Shown: in pieces, positions 1 through 11,990 of the stretch
Layout: every line of letters starts with the position of its first letter
How positions within the stretch are numbered: the first letter of the stretch is position 1
Source: Acanthosoma haemorrhoidale
Lineage: Eukaryota; Arthropoda; Insecta; Hemiptera; Acanthosomatidae
Length of the DNA: 64,000 nt
Reading direction: 5' to 3'
NCBI GenBank assembly: GCA_930367205.1
Contig: CAKNEZ010000029.1
Location: forward strand, 62,001-126,000
Translations under genes and position numbers: made by a program
Notes under the pieces: generated by a model
What the model was told of the DNA's origin: nothing
Database searches by the model: none
Seen by the model: the letters and a program-made list of their open reading frames with translations, nothing else

Positions 1-1851
1 GTGATTGTAAAATCCTATTCTCTAGCATGGTGTTTATCCAGCTAGAGGCTAAGGAACTAATCCCCTTTCTTTCTAAGGCTGATGCCATAGCGTTATAGGG
101 TGTGCGATCAAAGGCACCTTCTATATCAACAAAGATGCCTGCCATTATTTCTTTATGAACTAGGGATCTCTCTATCCTGGAAACCAGGTGGTGGAGAGCA
201 ATTTCACAGGATTTTCCTGCCTGGTATGCGAATGGAGCGCTATGGAGCGGTCATCCTACCAGTATTCCATCCCTAATATGTCTGTCTATGACCTTTTCCA
301 AGGTCTTCATTAAAAATGAAGTCAGACATATTGGTCTGTAAGACTTGGGTTCGTCATAGGACTTTTTCCCAGGTTTTGGTATGTAACACACTTTTGCCAT
401 CCTCTAGCTTACTGAAATATAGCTCAGTGCCAAGCTTCCCCGTAACAAGATAAGTATAAGGGGCCTAATTACTGGTAGGCCTTTTTATAGCAAGGCTGGG
501 AATATCCCATCAGTACCAGGTGATTTGAAAGGAGCAAAAGAATTAATTGCCCACTCCACTCTTGCAGAATTGACAATTTTATTTGCTTCTGCCCAGTTAC
601 CCTTGCAACTAGTGTGTTCACAGTTGGTAGGGTCATTATTAATCGTATCCATCAGTCCGCAGCCAGGAAAATGTGCGCGCGCCAGGGCACCGAGGGTTCC
701 CTCCTCAGAATCCGTATAGCCCCCTCCCACCCAGACGGAGCCCAATACTCCCCAGTCAGACTGCTTGGATAAGATCCTATTTACTCTAAACATGGAAGTT
801 GTATCGTTTATTTTGCTACGAAATTTCTTCCACGCCCTTCTTTTAGCCTTTCTGACTTCTTTGTGATAATCAGTGAGTGCACGTTTATAAGTGTCCCATC
901 TGCCTGATCTTTTGGCCGCGTTAAAGAGTTTACGTGTAAGAGCTCTTAACTTGCCAAGTTCCACCTTGTTCCACCCGGGACAGTTCCTGTTGGATCTAAC
1001 ATTACATACAGTGTTATTATCAGTGTATGACTTAATCATTGCCTCAGTCAATGTTGAGTTTAAATGTTCCAAATGCCAGTTGCTACTCACCACTCTAGGA
1101 CAGCATTTGACCTCCTCCTCAAGCTGTGTATAGTAGGTTTCCCAGTTTGTAAGTTTGGGATTCCTATACACAGCTTCGGACGTGATGTTACCACTTAGAT
1201 CAAATCTAATGTATCTATGATCTGAGCATGACTCTTCTTCAGAGACGTGCCAGCCTTTAACCCTTAGGCTTATAGTACGTGTGCTAAGGGTAATGTCAAT
1301 GACCTCAGATCTGATTCTGTTGTTAAAAGTGGCAGTATTGCCTCTGTTTAGAATGTCTAGGTCATTACTAGTTATGTACTCTACTAAACACTCACCTCTC
1401 TGGTTGTTGTTCTTGCTCCCCCAGAGCTGATGGTGAGCGTTCGTGTCAAGCGATGCTATAAGCTCGCCCCTTAAGCCAGTCCCTTCCGTTAGCTTACTAA
1501 GTGCCTCGGTCGGGACTCCTTCTTCATATGGGAGGTAGACCGATCAATCGTTAACCTCCCACCTTGATTTCCCTCGTTGAGGGCCATTTGAGCTGCTGCT
1601 AAATCTCTAGAACAATATTGCCATAGAGGCAGCATTTTAAGACTGCTCTTATGCAGGATACAGGCTCTGGCACGCTTGGGTACAGAAATAATCTCATACC
1701 CACGCATCACCAGCCCCCCCATCCTGCCCTTATACAGGTAAGGTTCTTGTATTAGAATAATATCAATATCCTTACCTCTCACATACTGCTGCAGAACACC
1801 ACATGCTGCAATACAGTGGTGTAGATTAATTTGCAGCAGCCTCACCACCAT
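1..1851 (-). pseudogene. LOA-like ORF2 (endonuclease and start of reverse transcriptase), broken copy
   Basis: Starts at the ATG at 1851, two bases after the expected ORF1 stop as in the better copy. The apurinic-type endonuclease start is readable (LLQINLHHC; IQEPY). A one-base deletion near 1545 breaks the frame. A second open piece (1171-485) covers the endonuclease-to-RT linker. A few extra bases near 960 cause another disruption. The 5' third of the RT lies in 1-485 without a long frame. Not functional as read. Confidence 0.8.
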
Positions 1852-1853
1852 GA

Positions 1854-3102
1854 TCAGTGCCCGCCGGCCCCCGGAGGGCCACCCCGAGGCGGACGCCGGG
1901 AGACAGCGCCAAACCCAGACCTCCCCATCACAGAGGGCCGAGACCCAGCGCGCCCCCCCCCCCGCAGCCGCCATGGTCATCGCCTTGGGGCCATCCTTAG
2001 GAGTTGGCAAATTCGTCGTAGCGATCCCCTTCGACTCCACCGCCTCAGGATCGCTCCTTGCCTCCTCCACCTTATCAGCCGGCTTCCTCTCCTGTACTAC
2101 TTTTGGCGGCTTCTTCTTATCCAATACCCTGAGAGCGACCTTAGTGAACCCATAGTTCAGCTTAAGCTTCCGCTTCTCAAGGTATTCAATGCTTGTCTCT
2201 GGGGCAGACAGGATAGCAAAAAAGCCATGCTTCTCCACCTTGGTGCCCAGGAGTCTCCATAATCTAATATCAGGTACGCTAGAGTTTTGGGTCCGGATCC
2301 TCTTCATGAAATGTTCTTCCAGAGGCATTTCTCCTGTAATGAAGGTTCCTACCTTCACGGTTTTACGAAGCTCCTCCACCTTTCCTACACGGAGCTCCAG
2401 ATCCCCACTGATGTTAAAATTGGGTGCTATAATCGACAACCAGTCCTTGGTCTCCTGGTTGCCGCAGATTATGACACAGGCTCCCACATGTGGGTAAATT
2501 CCACTGAATTCAGCCTGTGTCCCTTTCTCTTCTTCCAGCTGATCGACAAATTTCATCAACTGGCCCTTCATTTCCTCGCAATTCTCCTTCGTCAGTTGAG
2601 TGGACGGATATCCACTAGGGATAATCGCCACCCTGCTTCCTCCGGCAGCAATCGCGTAGGATGCAATACTAGCATCCCCACCCCTATGCCTTTTTGCCGT
2701 AAGCGCAGAGGTACCGGGTGAGGACCTAATCCTTTTCTCTGGAGCGCACCCAGACCCTGGCGTATTCCCGGACCCCGAAGGTCCTGGAAGTCCGGCCGGA
2801 TCCTCAGGTGGCCCTCCAGCCAACATTGCCCTCCTCTACTTCTTTCTCTGGGCTCCAGAGAACTTGTGCTTGGAGGTCTCGCCTGCATCCTTGGATGCAG
2901 CGTCCCTACCAGGCGCCAAGCTCTCTGGCTCCATTACCAGTCCGCTTACCTCCTCTACAAGCGTCGCAAGCGAGCTCATGGAGGCTTCGTCGTCCACTAC
3001 CTCAGCGCCAAGGTCCATTGAAGGCCCCTGGGCTGAGTCCTCTCCGCTGATCAAGCTGACCAGCTCCTCCATGTCTTTATTATTAGTTGTTGTAGTACTC
3101 AT
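1854..3102 (-). pseudogene. LOA-like ORF1, broken copy
   Basis: Homologous to the 456-residue ORF1 at 31625-32995. It starts at the Met that opens the MSTTTTNN stretch (3102). A Trp codon in the other copy is TAG here near 2837, so the frame closes about 88 codons in and reopens at 2826. Near its 3' end a deletion shifts the frame so that ORF1 reads straight into ORF2: the open frame 2826-1489 carries both the ORF1 C-terminal half and the start of the endonuclease. ORF1 products of this group bind element RNA; that role is family knowledge, not visible here. Confidence 0.8.
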
Positions 3103-3391
3103 ATTTTGTTAGTATATATAGTATATAGTATATTCCCACGAAAGCGGGGGAAGTTACTCTGCAGGTACTGCCCCCTCTCCCTGCAGAGGCCATTTAATAC
3201 AATTGGGTGCGCCTGGTGCCCCAAGGGAGTCGATTAAAGACAGTGCATTTTTATACACCCCCTGCCATTCGGCCACAGCTCGAGCTCCTCTACACTTGGC
3301 TTGGGTGTTAAGGAGATCTCCACATGGATTTCATGGGGAGATCCCGCCTCTTTCGTCCGCGAGTCCATCGGACTCCCCAGGGGGTACCACT

Positions 3392-3452
3392 TGGAGGTGA
3401 CAAAGGTTAGATATTGTAATTTTTACAATAATAATGATTATATTTATTTTGC
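3392..3452. repeat. 60 bp 5'-flank shared with the inverted LOA arm
   Basis: The sequence just outside the LOA 5' end (from GGAGGTGACA to TATTTTGC) is identical, in reverse complement, to 33343-33403, and diverges immediately beyond. It is absent from the 5' end of the main LOA copy at 33173. It could be the true extreme 5' UTR or the AT-rich tail of an older element into which both inserted. Confidence 0.7.
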
Positions 3453-3633
3453 CAATCACCATACACTCTAGTTCTAATACAAAAAATCTAATGCTTTTTA
3501 CATAATTGATGTCCAAGGTTACATATTGTAATATGACTTCATTGATTAAAATAATTTTTTACAATACAATAAATAAATTTCTATGGTTACATGTTGTAAT
3601 GTGACTTATAATTGGAACAGCGTCTTAATTGAT

Positions 3634-6074
3634 TCACTCTAACATTTCTTTACTTAAGTGATGACCATATGGAACAGTGTCGATCCCATTTTCTAAAGTA
3701 AAACGTTTATCATCTAAACCATTTAAAGAAATTTTGTTAATTAACACTGTTTGTACACGATGTTTCTTTGATTGGATAGCTTGAAACGATGAATGCATGC
3801 TTTCATTGGAATGTAATATTTGTTTGTAATTTTCAATTGTAAATTCATTTACAACACATGTTTTTACCCCTTTTGCCTTTCTTATTACATTGCAATTATT
3901 TGTAATATAAGAATACATCTTATTGTAGGTCTCAAACCTACAAATTCTACTGTTGGATCTCCTGCGGTTTCATCCTTTAATAAACCAACAACCTTTTTAT
4001 TTCCACAGGAATAGCAATGATGTGAATGAGGGTAATTGCTAGTTTCAAAATACTTACACAAGTCATTTTTAATATCATCGTAAATATCATTGGTTTGTAT
4101 TTGATATATGAAGGAATCTGTATCAGTGTAACATAATTTTATATTTTTTATACCATATTTCTTTATAAACACATTATAATGGTAATCATACATCAAAGTT
4201 TTGCTCAATTCTAATATTGCAAAACCAACATAAATTGGTTTGTTAAAAACAATTTTTTCTTTTTCCAAATGAACTGCTATAACATTTTCAGCGAATATCT
4301 GTCTATCTTTAAAGTTTGATTTGTTAACAAGTTTATTTAATTTGGACTCGGATGTTACTAACCGTATGTCTACGCGATTGCGGATGTTTTCCATACTCTT
4401 ACCAAACACGCTGTTAACCATACGTTTGTAAAAATCTGACTCAAAGGTTGTTTTAGCATGAGATCTATGTTGTGAATTTACATCAATATATGGCACTAGC
4501 CATTTATTTTGTCTGAATTTTAAAATACGATTAATCTTCTCTATTTTCAATCCGAGTTTTACTGCCTGTTTTAAATTTTCATAATGTATAATATAATGAG
4601 ACTTTGAGAGTAGTGTAGTCATTAATTTATTATATTTATTTCGAGGTGGAGTCCTCGCTTCGGGTAGTAATGGAAACTGAGAATGAAAATCATGAAATTC
4701 CAGAGGATAGGAGATATCGACATCTAGTATATAACCAAATTCAGAGTTTTCGGGGATCTCTAATACATTAATATCATCTTCTACCCATTCAAAATTATCA
4801 TATGGAAGAGATTGAGCCATCGCATAGCCATACAAATTGTTTACATCTACATAAAGTATGTAACTATTTGCTTTATCGGGGTTATAGTCATTAATGTAGG
4901 AGTTATTTGCTTTAGCATGTCGAGTAACAACTTGGACAAGACCACCTCGTAGTCCCTTTTCAATAAAGAGAATCATATCCAAATCTTTCAACAACGCAAG
5001 TTTTATTTTTGTCATTCGCAACATTGCATTCCATGCTAATTGTGGGAGTGTATAACACCAAGCTGGATCTAATCCATATATCTTTAATGAAAGGCTTCGG
5101 AAAGTTTCGAACACTTCACAAAGCAAAATTACATCGGTCTTAATATAAAGTTCTGTATATTCTTTCATATTTTTAATATGAAATGTTGACCAAACTAATT
5201 GTGCATGTGTGTAATCTTTATCACTAATGTGTTTGTTAGTTAGTGAATTATAAAAACTATCCTGTTGAGGTAATTGTGTTTCTTCAAGTTTATCATAAGA
5301 CTCCATATAATTATATGGATAGATACCTTTTTGGCTGATTAATGAAAGTTTGTATTCATCGCTTATGAACGAACTGTTTTAAATGTGGAAATGTGTGACA
5401 GAGGTTTACAGATTCAGATTTCATATTGTTAACTAAAGTTTCTAAACTAGATGATAAAAATTTATATGAATCAAGAAATCTGATTTTAGTTTTACAGCCG
5501 TCAAAGGTTTTAGTAACAGACATATATTTTTCACTATTGCTCGGAATTATTTCAACATTGCCTTCATCTATTCCAAGATATTTAACTATAAAGTGAGAAT
5601 CAAAATTAGTAAAATTGTGTATAAACACGGGTATAAAGTCTGGTTTACTAGCATGTAAATTACATGAGTTGTGTGCAGCCCCAATAAACTTAGATGTGAT
5701 GTGACAATGATGTTTTACTCTCTCTCTCTTATCCAATTCATTCTCGCATAACACACATATATTCGTAGTAGCGAACGACTGTTCTTGTTCATCACTCAAT
5801 GTTTCGATTGGAATTATATTAGCATATATTTCATCGGCTTTAAGAGCTAAGGATTTTAATGTTTTCATGAAATTGCTCATGCAATTGCTACCGGTGTGAA
5901 CAACTGGATCGCTGTCAAATTCGGGAATAGAAGATTTTACCATAAGTGCTGCACAGAAAACTTCATGACTTTGTAAAGAACGTGTCCAAGATGTTTGAGG
6001 ATTCGGATTTGAACCTGCGATGGGCACTAATAATGTTTCGAAATCGGCATACGCTACAATTTTAATATTCTGTG
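3634..6074 (-). pseudogene. Protein-primed family B DNA polymerase, C-terminal two thirds (decayed)
   Basis: Minus-strand relic of a virus/Polinton-type DNA polymerase B. The 3'-5' exonuclease shows Exo I YADFET (about 6040), Exo II in FTNFDSHF (about 5620) and Exo III in ELYIKTDV (about 5130). The polymerase shows motif A DVNNLYG (about 4840), motif B with NSVFGK (about 4400) and motif C YTDTDS (about 4120). Three open pieces (6147-5356, 5306-3885, 3918-3634) are separated by a one-base shift near 5365 and a five-base insertion near 3925. At 6074 the coding sequence is cut by the BEL/Pao LTR. About 35-40% of residues appear to match the intact polymerase at 59716-63540 by eye. It would copy linear DNA from a protein primer; family knowledge. 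Confidence 0.88.
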
Positions 6075-7972
6075 TGTTGGGGGGAGGGGCAACTTTGGAT
6101 ACCAAAATGCAATTCTCCGTCCCCGTTTCGAAACTGATCCGGGTCACTAGCAGAAGGCAATGAGAAGGTGAAAGGGCCGAGGGATTTTAATGTTATAGAG
6201 GGCCAAGCTGAAATTCGACACTTGAAAATAAATTATTGAAAGCAGAAACAATGCAAACAAAAATGGTTTCCCATCAAGCAAATAAACAAATGAAATTAAT
6301 AACTTAAACCTAAATAATTAAGCTTAGCGAAATATTCAGTAAAGCTGGCATGAAAGAAAAAAAAAACACAACATTTGGCAAAGGTAAATGTAAATATATT
6401 TGCCTTTCATATTTCTTAATTAGCGAATCCTTATATTGAGAAAAGCAGTTTGAAATACAAGGATCAACTAGGCATGATACGGATAGCCCATAATAACTTA
6501 CAGTTTTCTAACAAAAATAACTGATATGAATTTATAAATATAATAAATCTATTACAACAATAAATACATACAGGCATCCAATACTTACATAAAACAACAA
6601 ACACGTGTGTAGGCGCGTCCACAAGCACACATGTATTTAATATATATGAAAATGGTAATAGATAAAAATAATTTTTAGATTAAATAATATGGTAGTGTAA
6701 CCTTAAAATATTATGCTATAATTGGAATGATCCAAGAGACAAACACATTTCATGAGTTTTATAAATTAATCAATTAAATGTCATTCTTACATTAAGTGAC
6801 ACATGAAAAGAGATAACAGTTGAGTTAACCAACCTGAATGTTATGCTTTATTTAAAATCCTGTTTCTATTTCTATGTACTATAATTTTGCATTTTTCAGA
6901 TTACTAAATAATTTCTAAAGGTGTTCGTGAAAAGAATTTATATTATATACATAAAAACATATGCAGAAAATTAATAATGAATTCGCCTTATAACTGGGTT
7001 CAAATATTAAATATATATAAATAAATATGATAAATATTGTGACCGATAGACTTTTATAGCCAATGTAAATTAGCGATTGTTTACGCCTGTAATTCGTTTA
7101 TTTTATTTATTGAAAAGAAAAAATTATCATTCATTGTTTAAGCCCGAATAAGGGGTCTTGCGCTGACAAGTAATTATCTAACAAAGTACCCTCGTAAAAT
7201 TTATTATTAATTTTAAAGTGTAAATTAGAGATAAATATTTTTTTTTTGTTTAGTTTATATAACGAATTAATAATTATTGATAATATTATACATAAAAACA
7301 CATGCAGAAAATTAATAATGAATTCGCCTTATAACTGGGTTCAAATATTAAATATATATAAATAAATATGATAAATATAACTAAAAATACGCATTATTGA
7401 CGAAAGCATCAATGGAGCAAGATCCTACAGATTAGTATTGTTAATAAATAAATAAAGTACAGTACTGATTGACGGCTTCATCGGGTACCCAAGCTGGCAG
7501 CTGGGACACACGCGGCGCTTGTGTTGCTAATAACCGATGGCATCGATGGCAGGTAATCGATTAGTGGTGGTTGAGCGAGTCCTCACTGCTACGACTTTCA
7601 AGACGAACTCATCCGATTACGACCGAGACGAATTGTGATATCGACAAAGCGAAATCGATAGTGAGTGCGATCGATAGTTTGATAGTCCAAGTGTGAGGAA
7701 TAGCACCTTCCCGTTCGATAGACTAAGTTGGACAGACGATCGTAGCCCTTCATGAGCCTTATTACAACGTGTACTTTGGCCGTTCACCATAAACACTGGA
7801 CACTGGATTACTCACTAACACTATGATATGAAGGACAATTCACATCTAAATGGACTTAACAATGTAAACAAATGACATTTTTGCACTGGTTAAACACAAC
7901 TTATCTTTCAATGAACTGAATTGAATATTTCTCTTTTCTGATAATTAAACTAAAATCTCTCTGCCATCAACA
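6075..7972 (-). repeat. BEL/Pao 3' LTR
   Basis: 1898 bp. The minus-strand start TGTTGATGG follows a GGGGGATT tract and the end is CCCCAACA. The stretch 6075-7797 matches 13460-14838 except for an extra 340 bp or so at about 6950-7300. The first 174 bp (7972 down to about 7799) have no partner in the other LTR because that one is truncated. Confidence 0.88.
6940..7380. repeat. Internal direct duplication with unique insert in the 3' LTR
   Basis: A segment of about 105 bp beginning ATACATAAAAACATATGC (6947) recurs at about 7289 with few changes. Between the two lie about 230 bp with no counterpart in the 5' LTR, so the 3' LTR is 346 bp longer over the shared range. Confidence 0.8.
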
Positions 7973-10900
7973 AATCCCCCAATGAAATAAGAAAACAAAA
8001 ACTTTACGAGAGAATTTTGAATTGAATTACAATAGGTTAAAACATTTCTTTTTTTTTTTTTTAAAACAAAAAAAAAAAAAAATATTATTTTAATGTTAAA
8101 GGCCTTAACATACCGCCCACCAAATTTTAAGTTTAAAATTTCAAGCAGAAGGGGTTTCTTCTTTTTGGGGAAAAAGAGGCGCCAACTTGGAGACGGGGCG
8201 AAGGTATGTCCCACTGGAGTTCTTATTTTTACCACCCGAACAATTCCGTCATTGCCTGGGAGACATTCTATGACCCTACCTATTGGCCAAGATAGGATAG
8301 GGGAGTTAGGCTCTTTAACTAGGACTAAGGTTCCCGGAGTCAGGTTAGGGACTTCCACCATCCATTTGGATCGATTCTGTAGTCCGGCGATGTAATCTAA
8401 TCTCCATTTGTTCCATAGGTCTCGAACGTACCTTCTAAGAAATTGCCACCGTGATAGTAGGTGGGGAACTCGCTCCAAAAAATCGGGTTTAGGTTGCGAC
8501 AATAAAGGTTCCCCTATAAGAAAATGGCCAGGGGTCAAGACTTCAAAGCATTCAGGATCCGACGAGAGGGGAACCAATGGCCGCGAGTTCAGTACTGCTT
8601 CCACTCTAGCTGCTATCGTGTTCATTTCTTCAAATGTCATGGGATGCTCATTTAAAATTCTTGATAAATGAAATTTTAGGGACTCTACCCCCGCTTCCCA
8701 TAGCCCGCCGAAGTGAGGGGCTGATGGGGGGATAAAACTCCATTTCATTCCACGGGGATGCAAATGTTGTTGGATAACATTAATGGTACTGGGGTCTCTC
8801 CACCAGCTTGCCCATTCTTTTAAGCGTCGGTTAGCTCCCACGAAGTTGGTAGCGTTATCAGAATACATTTTGCTGGGTAGTCCTCGCCGAGAAATAAATC
8901 TGTCCAAACTAGCGAGGAACGCAGCGGTAGACAAGTCAGAGACCACCTCTATGTGTAAGGCCTTTGTACCAAGGCAAACAAACAAACAGTAATACGACTT
9001 CCGTATAGTCGATTTGCGTCGAGGAGAATCTTTAATCAGAATTGGACTTGCAAAGTCTACTCCAGTGTTAAGGAAAGCTCTGCCTTGTTCAAATCGTGAG
9101 ATTGGGAGATGCCCCATTAATGGTGTATAAGTCTGCGCACGAATGCGGTGGCATTTTAAACATTGATGAATTCTAGATCGGATTAGTTTACGGGCTGATA
9201 AAATCCAGTAGTGGCGTCTGATCAAGGAATGTAGCAGTTGGGGCCCTGCATGCAAATAAGTCGTGTGCAGATGATCGATAAGTAAATTAACGAAATACGA
9301 TTTTTGAGGTAGTAATATTGGATGTTTCGATTCAAAAGAAAGTGGTGAATTATGCTTTCGGCCGCCCACCCTGATGACACCATGGGAATCAATAAATGGG
9401 TTTAGCTGTTTTAAAGACACAGAAGTCCATTTATTAGACGATATTTCTGACGACCAGTAATGACGCTGAAGTCCTTTTATTAAAGTAGTGACGGCGTATG
9501 ATCTTTCTTTTAAACTCATGATTCCAGAGTTGCGTTTTTCCTTTGGCAGCCGGAGGTTGTTCAAAAATCGCAAAACCAGGGTCCAAACTCGCACCATTCT
9601 CTCAAAAGATGAACAATTTTGGGCGAATTCCTCTACATACGAGGATTTTCCCAGTGATAGCAGGGTGGTAACCTTTTTGAGTTCAGGCAAGTCGAGATCC
9701 ATAATGTCGGAATTCCTAAAAGATTTGATAGGCCATTCGTTGATATTTGACTGCAGCCATGTAGGACCTTTCCACCAGGAAGATTGTTTGGCAAGCATAA
9801 GAGGATCGCAACCACGAGACGCTAAATCAGCGGCATTAGCCTTTGACCCCACATGGTACCAGGATGAAGAAGGCGACTGGCTTAATATTTTTTCCACTCT
9901 GTTGGCGACGAAAGTTTGAAGGTTGTGACTAGGGGTTAGAAGCCATGCTAGTACAGTGGAGGAATCGGAAAGAAGAAAGCTGTTTCCAATCGACAGGTCA
10001 GAAATAAATTTGTTCAAGAAATGCAAAGTCTCCACTAGTAATAAGGCAGCACATAACTCCAGCCGAGGAATCGACATATATTTCAAAGGCGCTAATCTTG
10101 TTTTTGTTATTAAAAGATGGGTTGCAACAATGCCATTTTTCAATTCAACACGAAGGTAGACGACGGCGGCATATCCATGACTGGAAGCATCGGCGAATCC
10201 AATCAACGTAATATGTTGAACTATATCAGGAATGAGGCATCGAGGAATCTGGATGGGTTTTAAATGTGGTAGGCCATTGAAAAATGCTGTCCAGAGTTCA
10301 ACAATATGTGTCGGGACCGGGTCGTCCCAGTCCACTTTTAACTTCCAGAGTTCCTGTAAAATTAGCTTGGCTTTAAATACGACTGGAGCAATGTAGCCTA
10401 AAGGATCGTACATGCGAGCAATACAACTCATAATACCTCGTTTAGTAGTTGGAAAATCTTTTAGTTGTACTTCATAAGCAAGTATGTCTTGACAGGGGTC
10501 CCATTTCATTCCCAAAACTTTTACAACATTGTCTTCCATGTCAGATAAAGGAACAGAGCTTATTAAGTTACTCGACAATACATTTTCCAAAAGCTCTTTT
10601 GTATTGCTACCCCACTTTTTTAATTCAAATCCCCCTTTATTGAGTAATGTAATCAATTCCTTTTGTAAGTAAATGACTTTCTCCAGAGTATCCGCTCCCG
10701 TAAGAATGTCATCGATATAAATATTGGTTTTCAAAGTTTGGACAGCTCGAGGGAAAGGATCTCCTTCATCCTGCACCAGCTGAGACAATACTCTAATAGC
10801 CAGATATGAGGAGCACGCCAATCCAAAGGGTAAACGTCTAAATTGATACTCTTGTACAGCATCGGTAGTATCAACACGATAAAAAAAATGAAGAAACGCA

Positions 10901-11990
10901 CTATCAGCCGGTGATACTAAAATTTGTAAATACATTTGAGTAATGTCCGTTGTGAAGGCGTAGCGGTGAACTCCAAAGCGAAGCAAAACTTCTCGTATGT
11001 CATTCTGTAGTTTTGGGCCAGTCATTAAATGACCATTGAGTGAGCCTGCCGTAGTACGAAAGGAGCCATCAAAGACTACGCGCAATTTCGATGGAGAGTT
11101 ATTTTTTGTTACTCCGTGATGCGGTAAGAAGCACAACCCAGGCTCCATTCCAGGCTTGGCATAATCCTTTTGTAAGTAGTCCTTAATGACTTGATCGTAG
11201 GAGATCTTAAACTCCTTATTATTAGAAAATTTGCGTTCTAAGGTTTTAAATCGTTGGATTGCCCCAAATTTGGATTTTTCTAGACCTCTAGGATCGTCTT
11301 GAAATGGTAGATTTATCACATAGCGGCCCTGATCATCTCTGGAGTGTGTTTCTACGAAGTGTGCTTCACATTTTTCTGCCAAAGGATCAATGTAAGTCGT
11401 AGAGGTGATGTCTTCGATTTCCCAAAATTTCGAAATAAGATGAGTTAAATCGTTTACCGCACTTGAGGTGACCAAAAGCGAGGTTCCCTGCTGAGTTTCG
11501 AAGGCAGGGATTTTCCCTACCAATACCCACCCAAAAATGGTATTCATAGCGTAAGGCATGCCGTCGGGGAGGTTTACTGAATCCCCCAGAAAAACGTCAC
11601 CAAATACATCCACGCCCAGTAGAAAATCGATGGGTTTTGGCTGGTAAAAATCGGGATCAGCAAGATTGTAACCCTGGAGGTATCGATGTATGTCCGGTGT
11701 AATTCGACTGGAGGGCATATTCGAGCAAATTTGGTCAATGACAACAGCTGAAGTACTTATCTGTGGTGCATCTCTACGGTTAGGAGCTAGGACACACTGT
11801 ACAGTGGAATTACTTTTCATGACATCTTGATTTCCAAGTCTCAGCCAACGATGTTGTTCATATCGAAAGGGTAGTGATAACTTACGAGCACAGTCGGTAG
11901 TTATAAAGGAACGTTGCGAACCGCAGTCCAATAAAACACGTAGTGGAATGAATCGTCCGTCATCAGTTTGAGCATGACGGCAGTGCCTAA
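7945..11990 (-). CDS. pol: BEL/Pao pol: protease, reverse transcriptase, RNase H, integrase
   Basis: The uninterrupted frame gives 1328 residues from an internal Met (11931), and the true reading frame extends upstream to about 11990 where it should join gag. Order: retroviral-type aspartic protease (LLDCGSQRSF at the start), RT with TTDITQMYLQ and the YIDDIL catalytic box (about residue 405), RNase H (GFADASSHGYAA, LELCAAL, LSDSSTV, AADLASRG), integrase with an HHCC finger (CLKCHR), then catalytic GVDFA, SDNATNF and WEAGVESLKF, and a C-terminal domain of the DUF5641 type. All expected catalytic residues are present. The last 60 or so codons run through A/T tracts into the LTR and are probably not native. 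It copies element RNA and inserts the DNA. The only evident defect is the frame break from gag. Confidence 0.93.

Larger units (their letters stand above)
1..3397 (-). mobile_element. LOA-like non-LTR retrotransposon, copy 1 (cut by window edge)
   Basis: This minus-strand copy aligns base for base, with small differences, to the more complete element at 27943-33173. Position 1 matches about 29775 there, so the rest of ORF2 (reverse transcriptase palm, RNase H and 3' tail) lies left of the window. The 5' end is near 3397. Both open frames are broken. Relative to the other copy, a roughly 50 bp deletion near 1930-1970 removes the ORF1/ORF2 boundary, and small indels lie near 960 and 1545. Clade assignment to LOA is by layout (ORF1; ORF2 with endonuclease, RT, RNase H, terminal Cys/His motif) and is inference. 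Confidence 0.88.
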
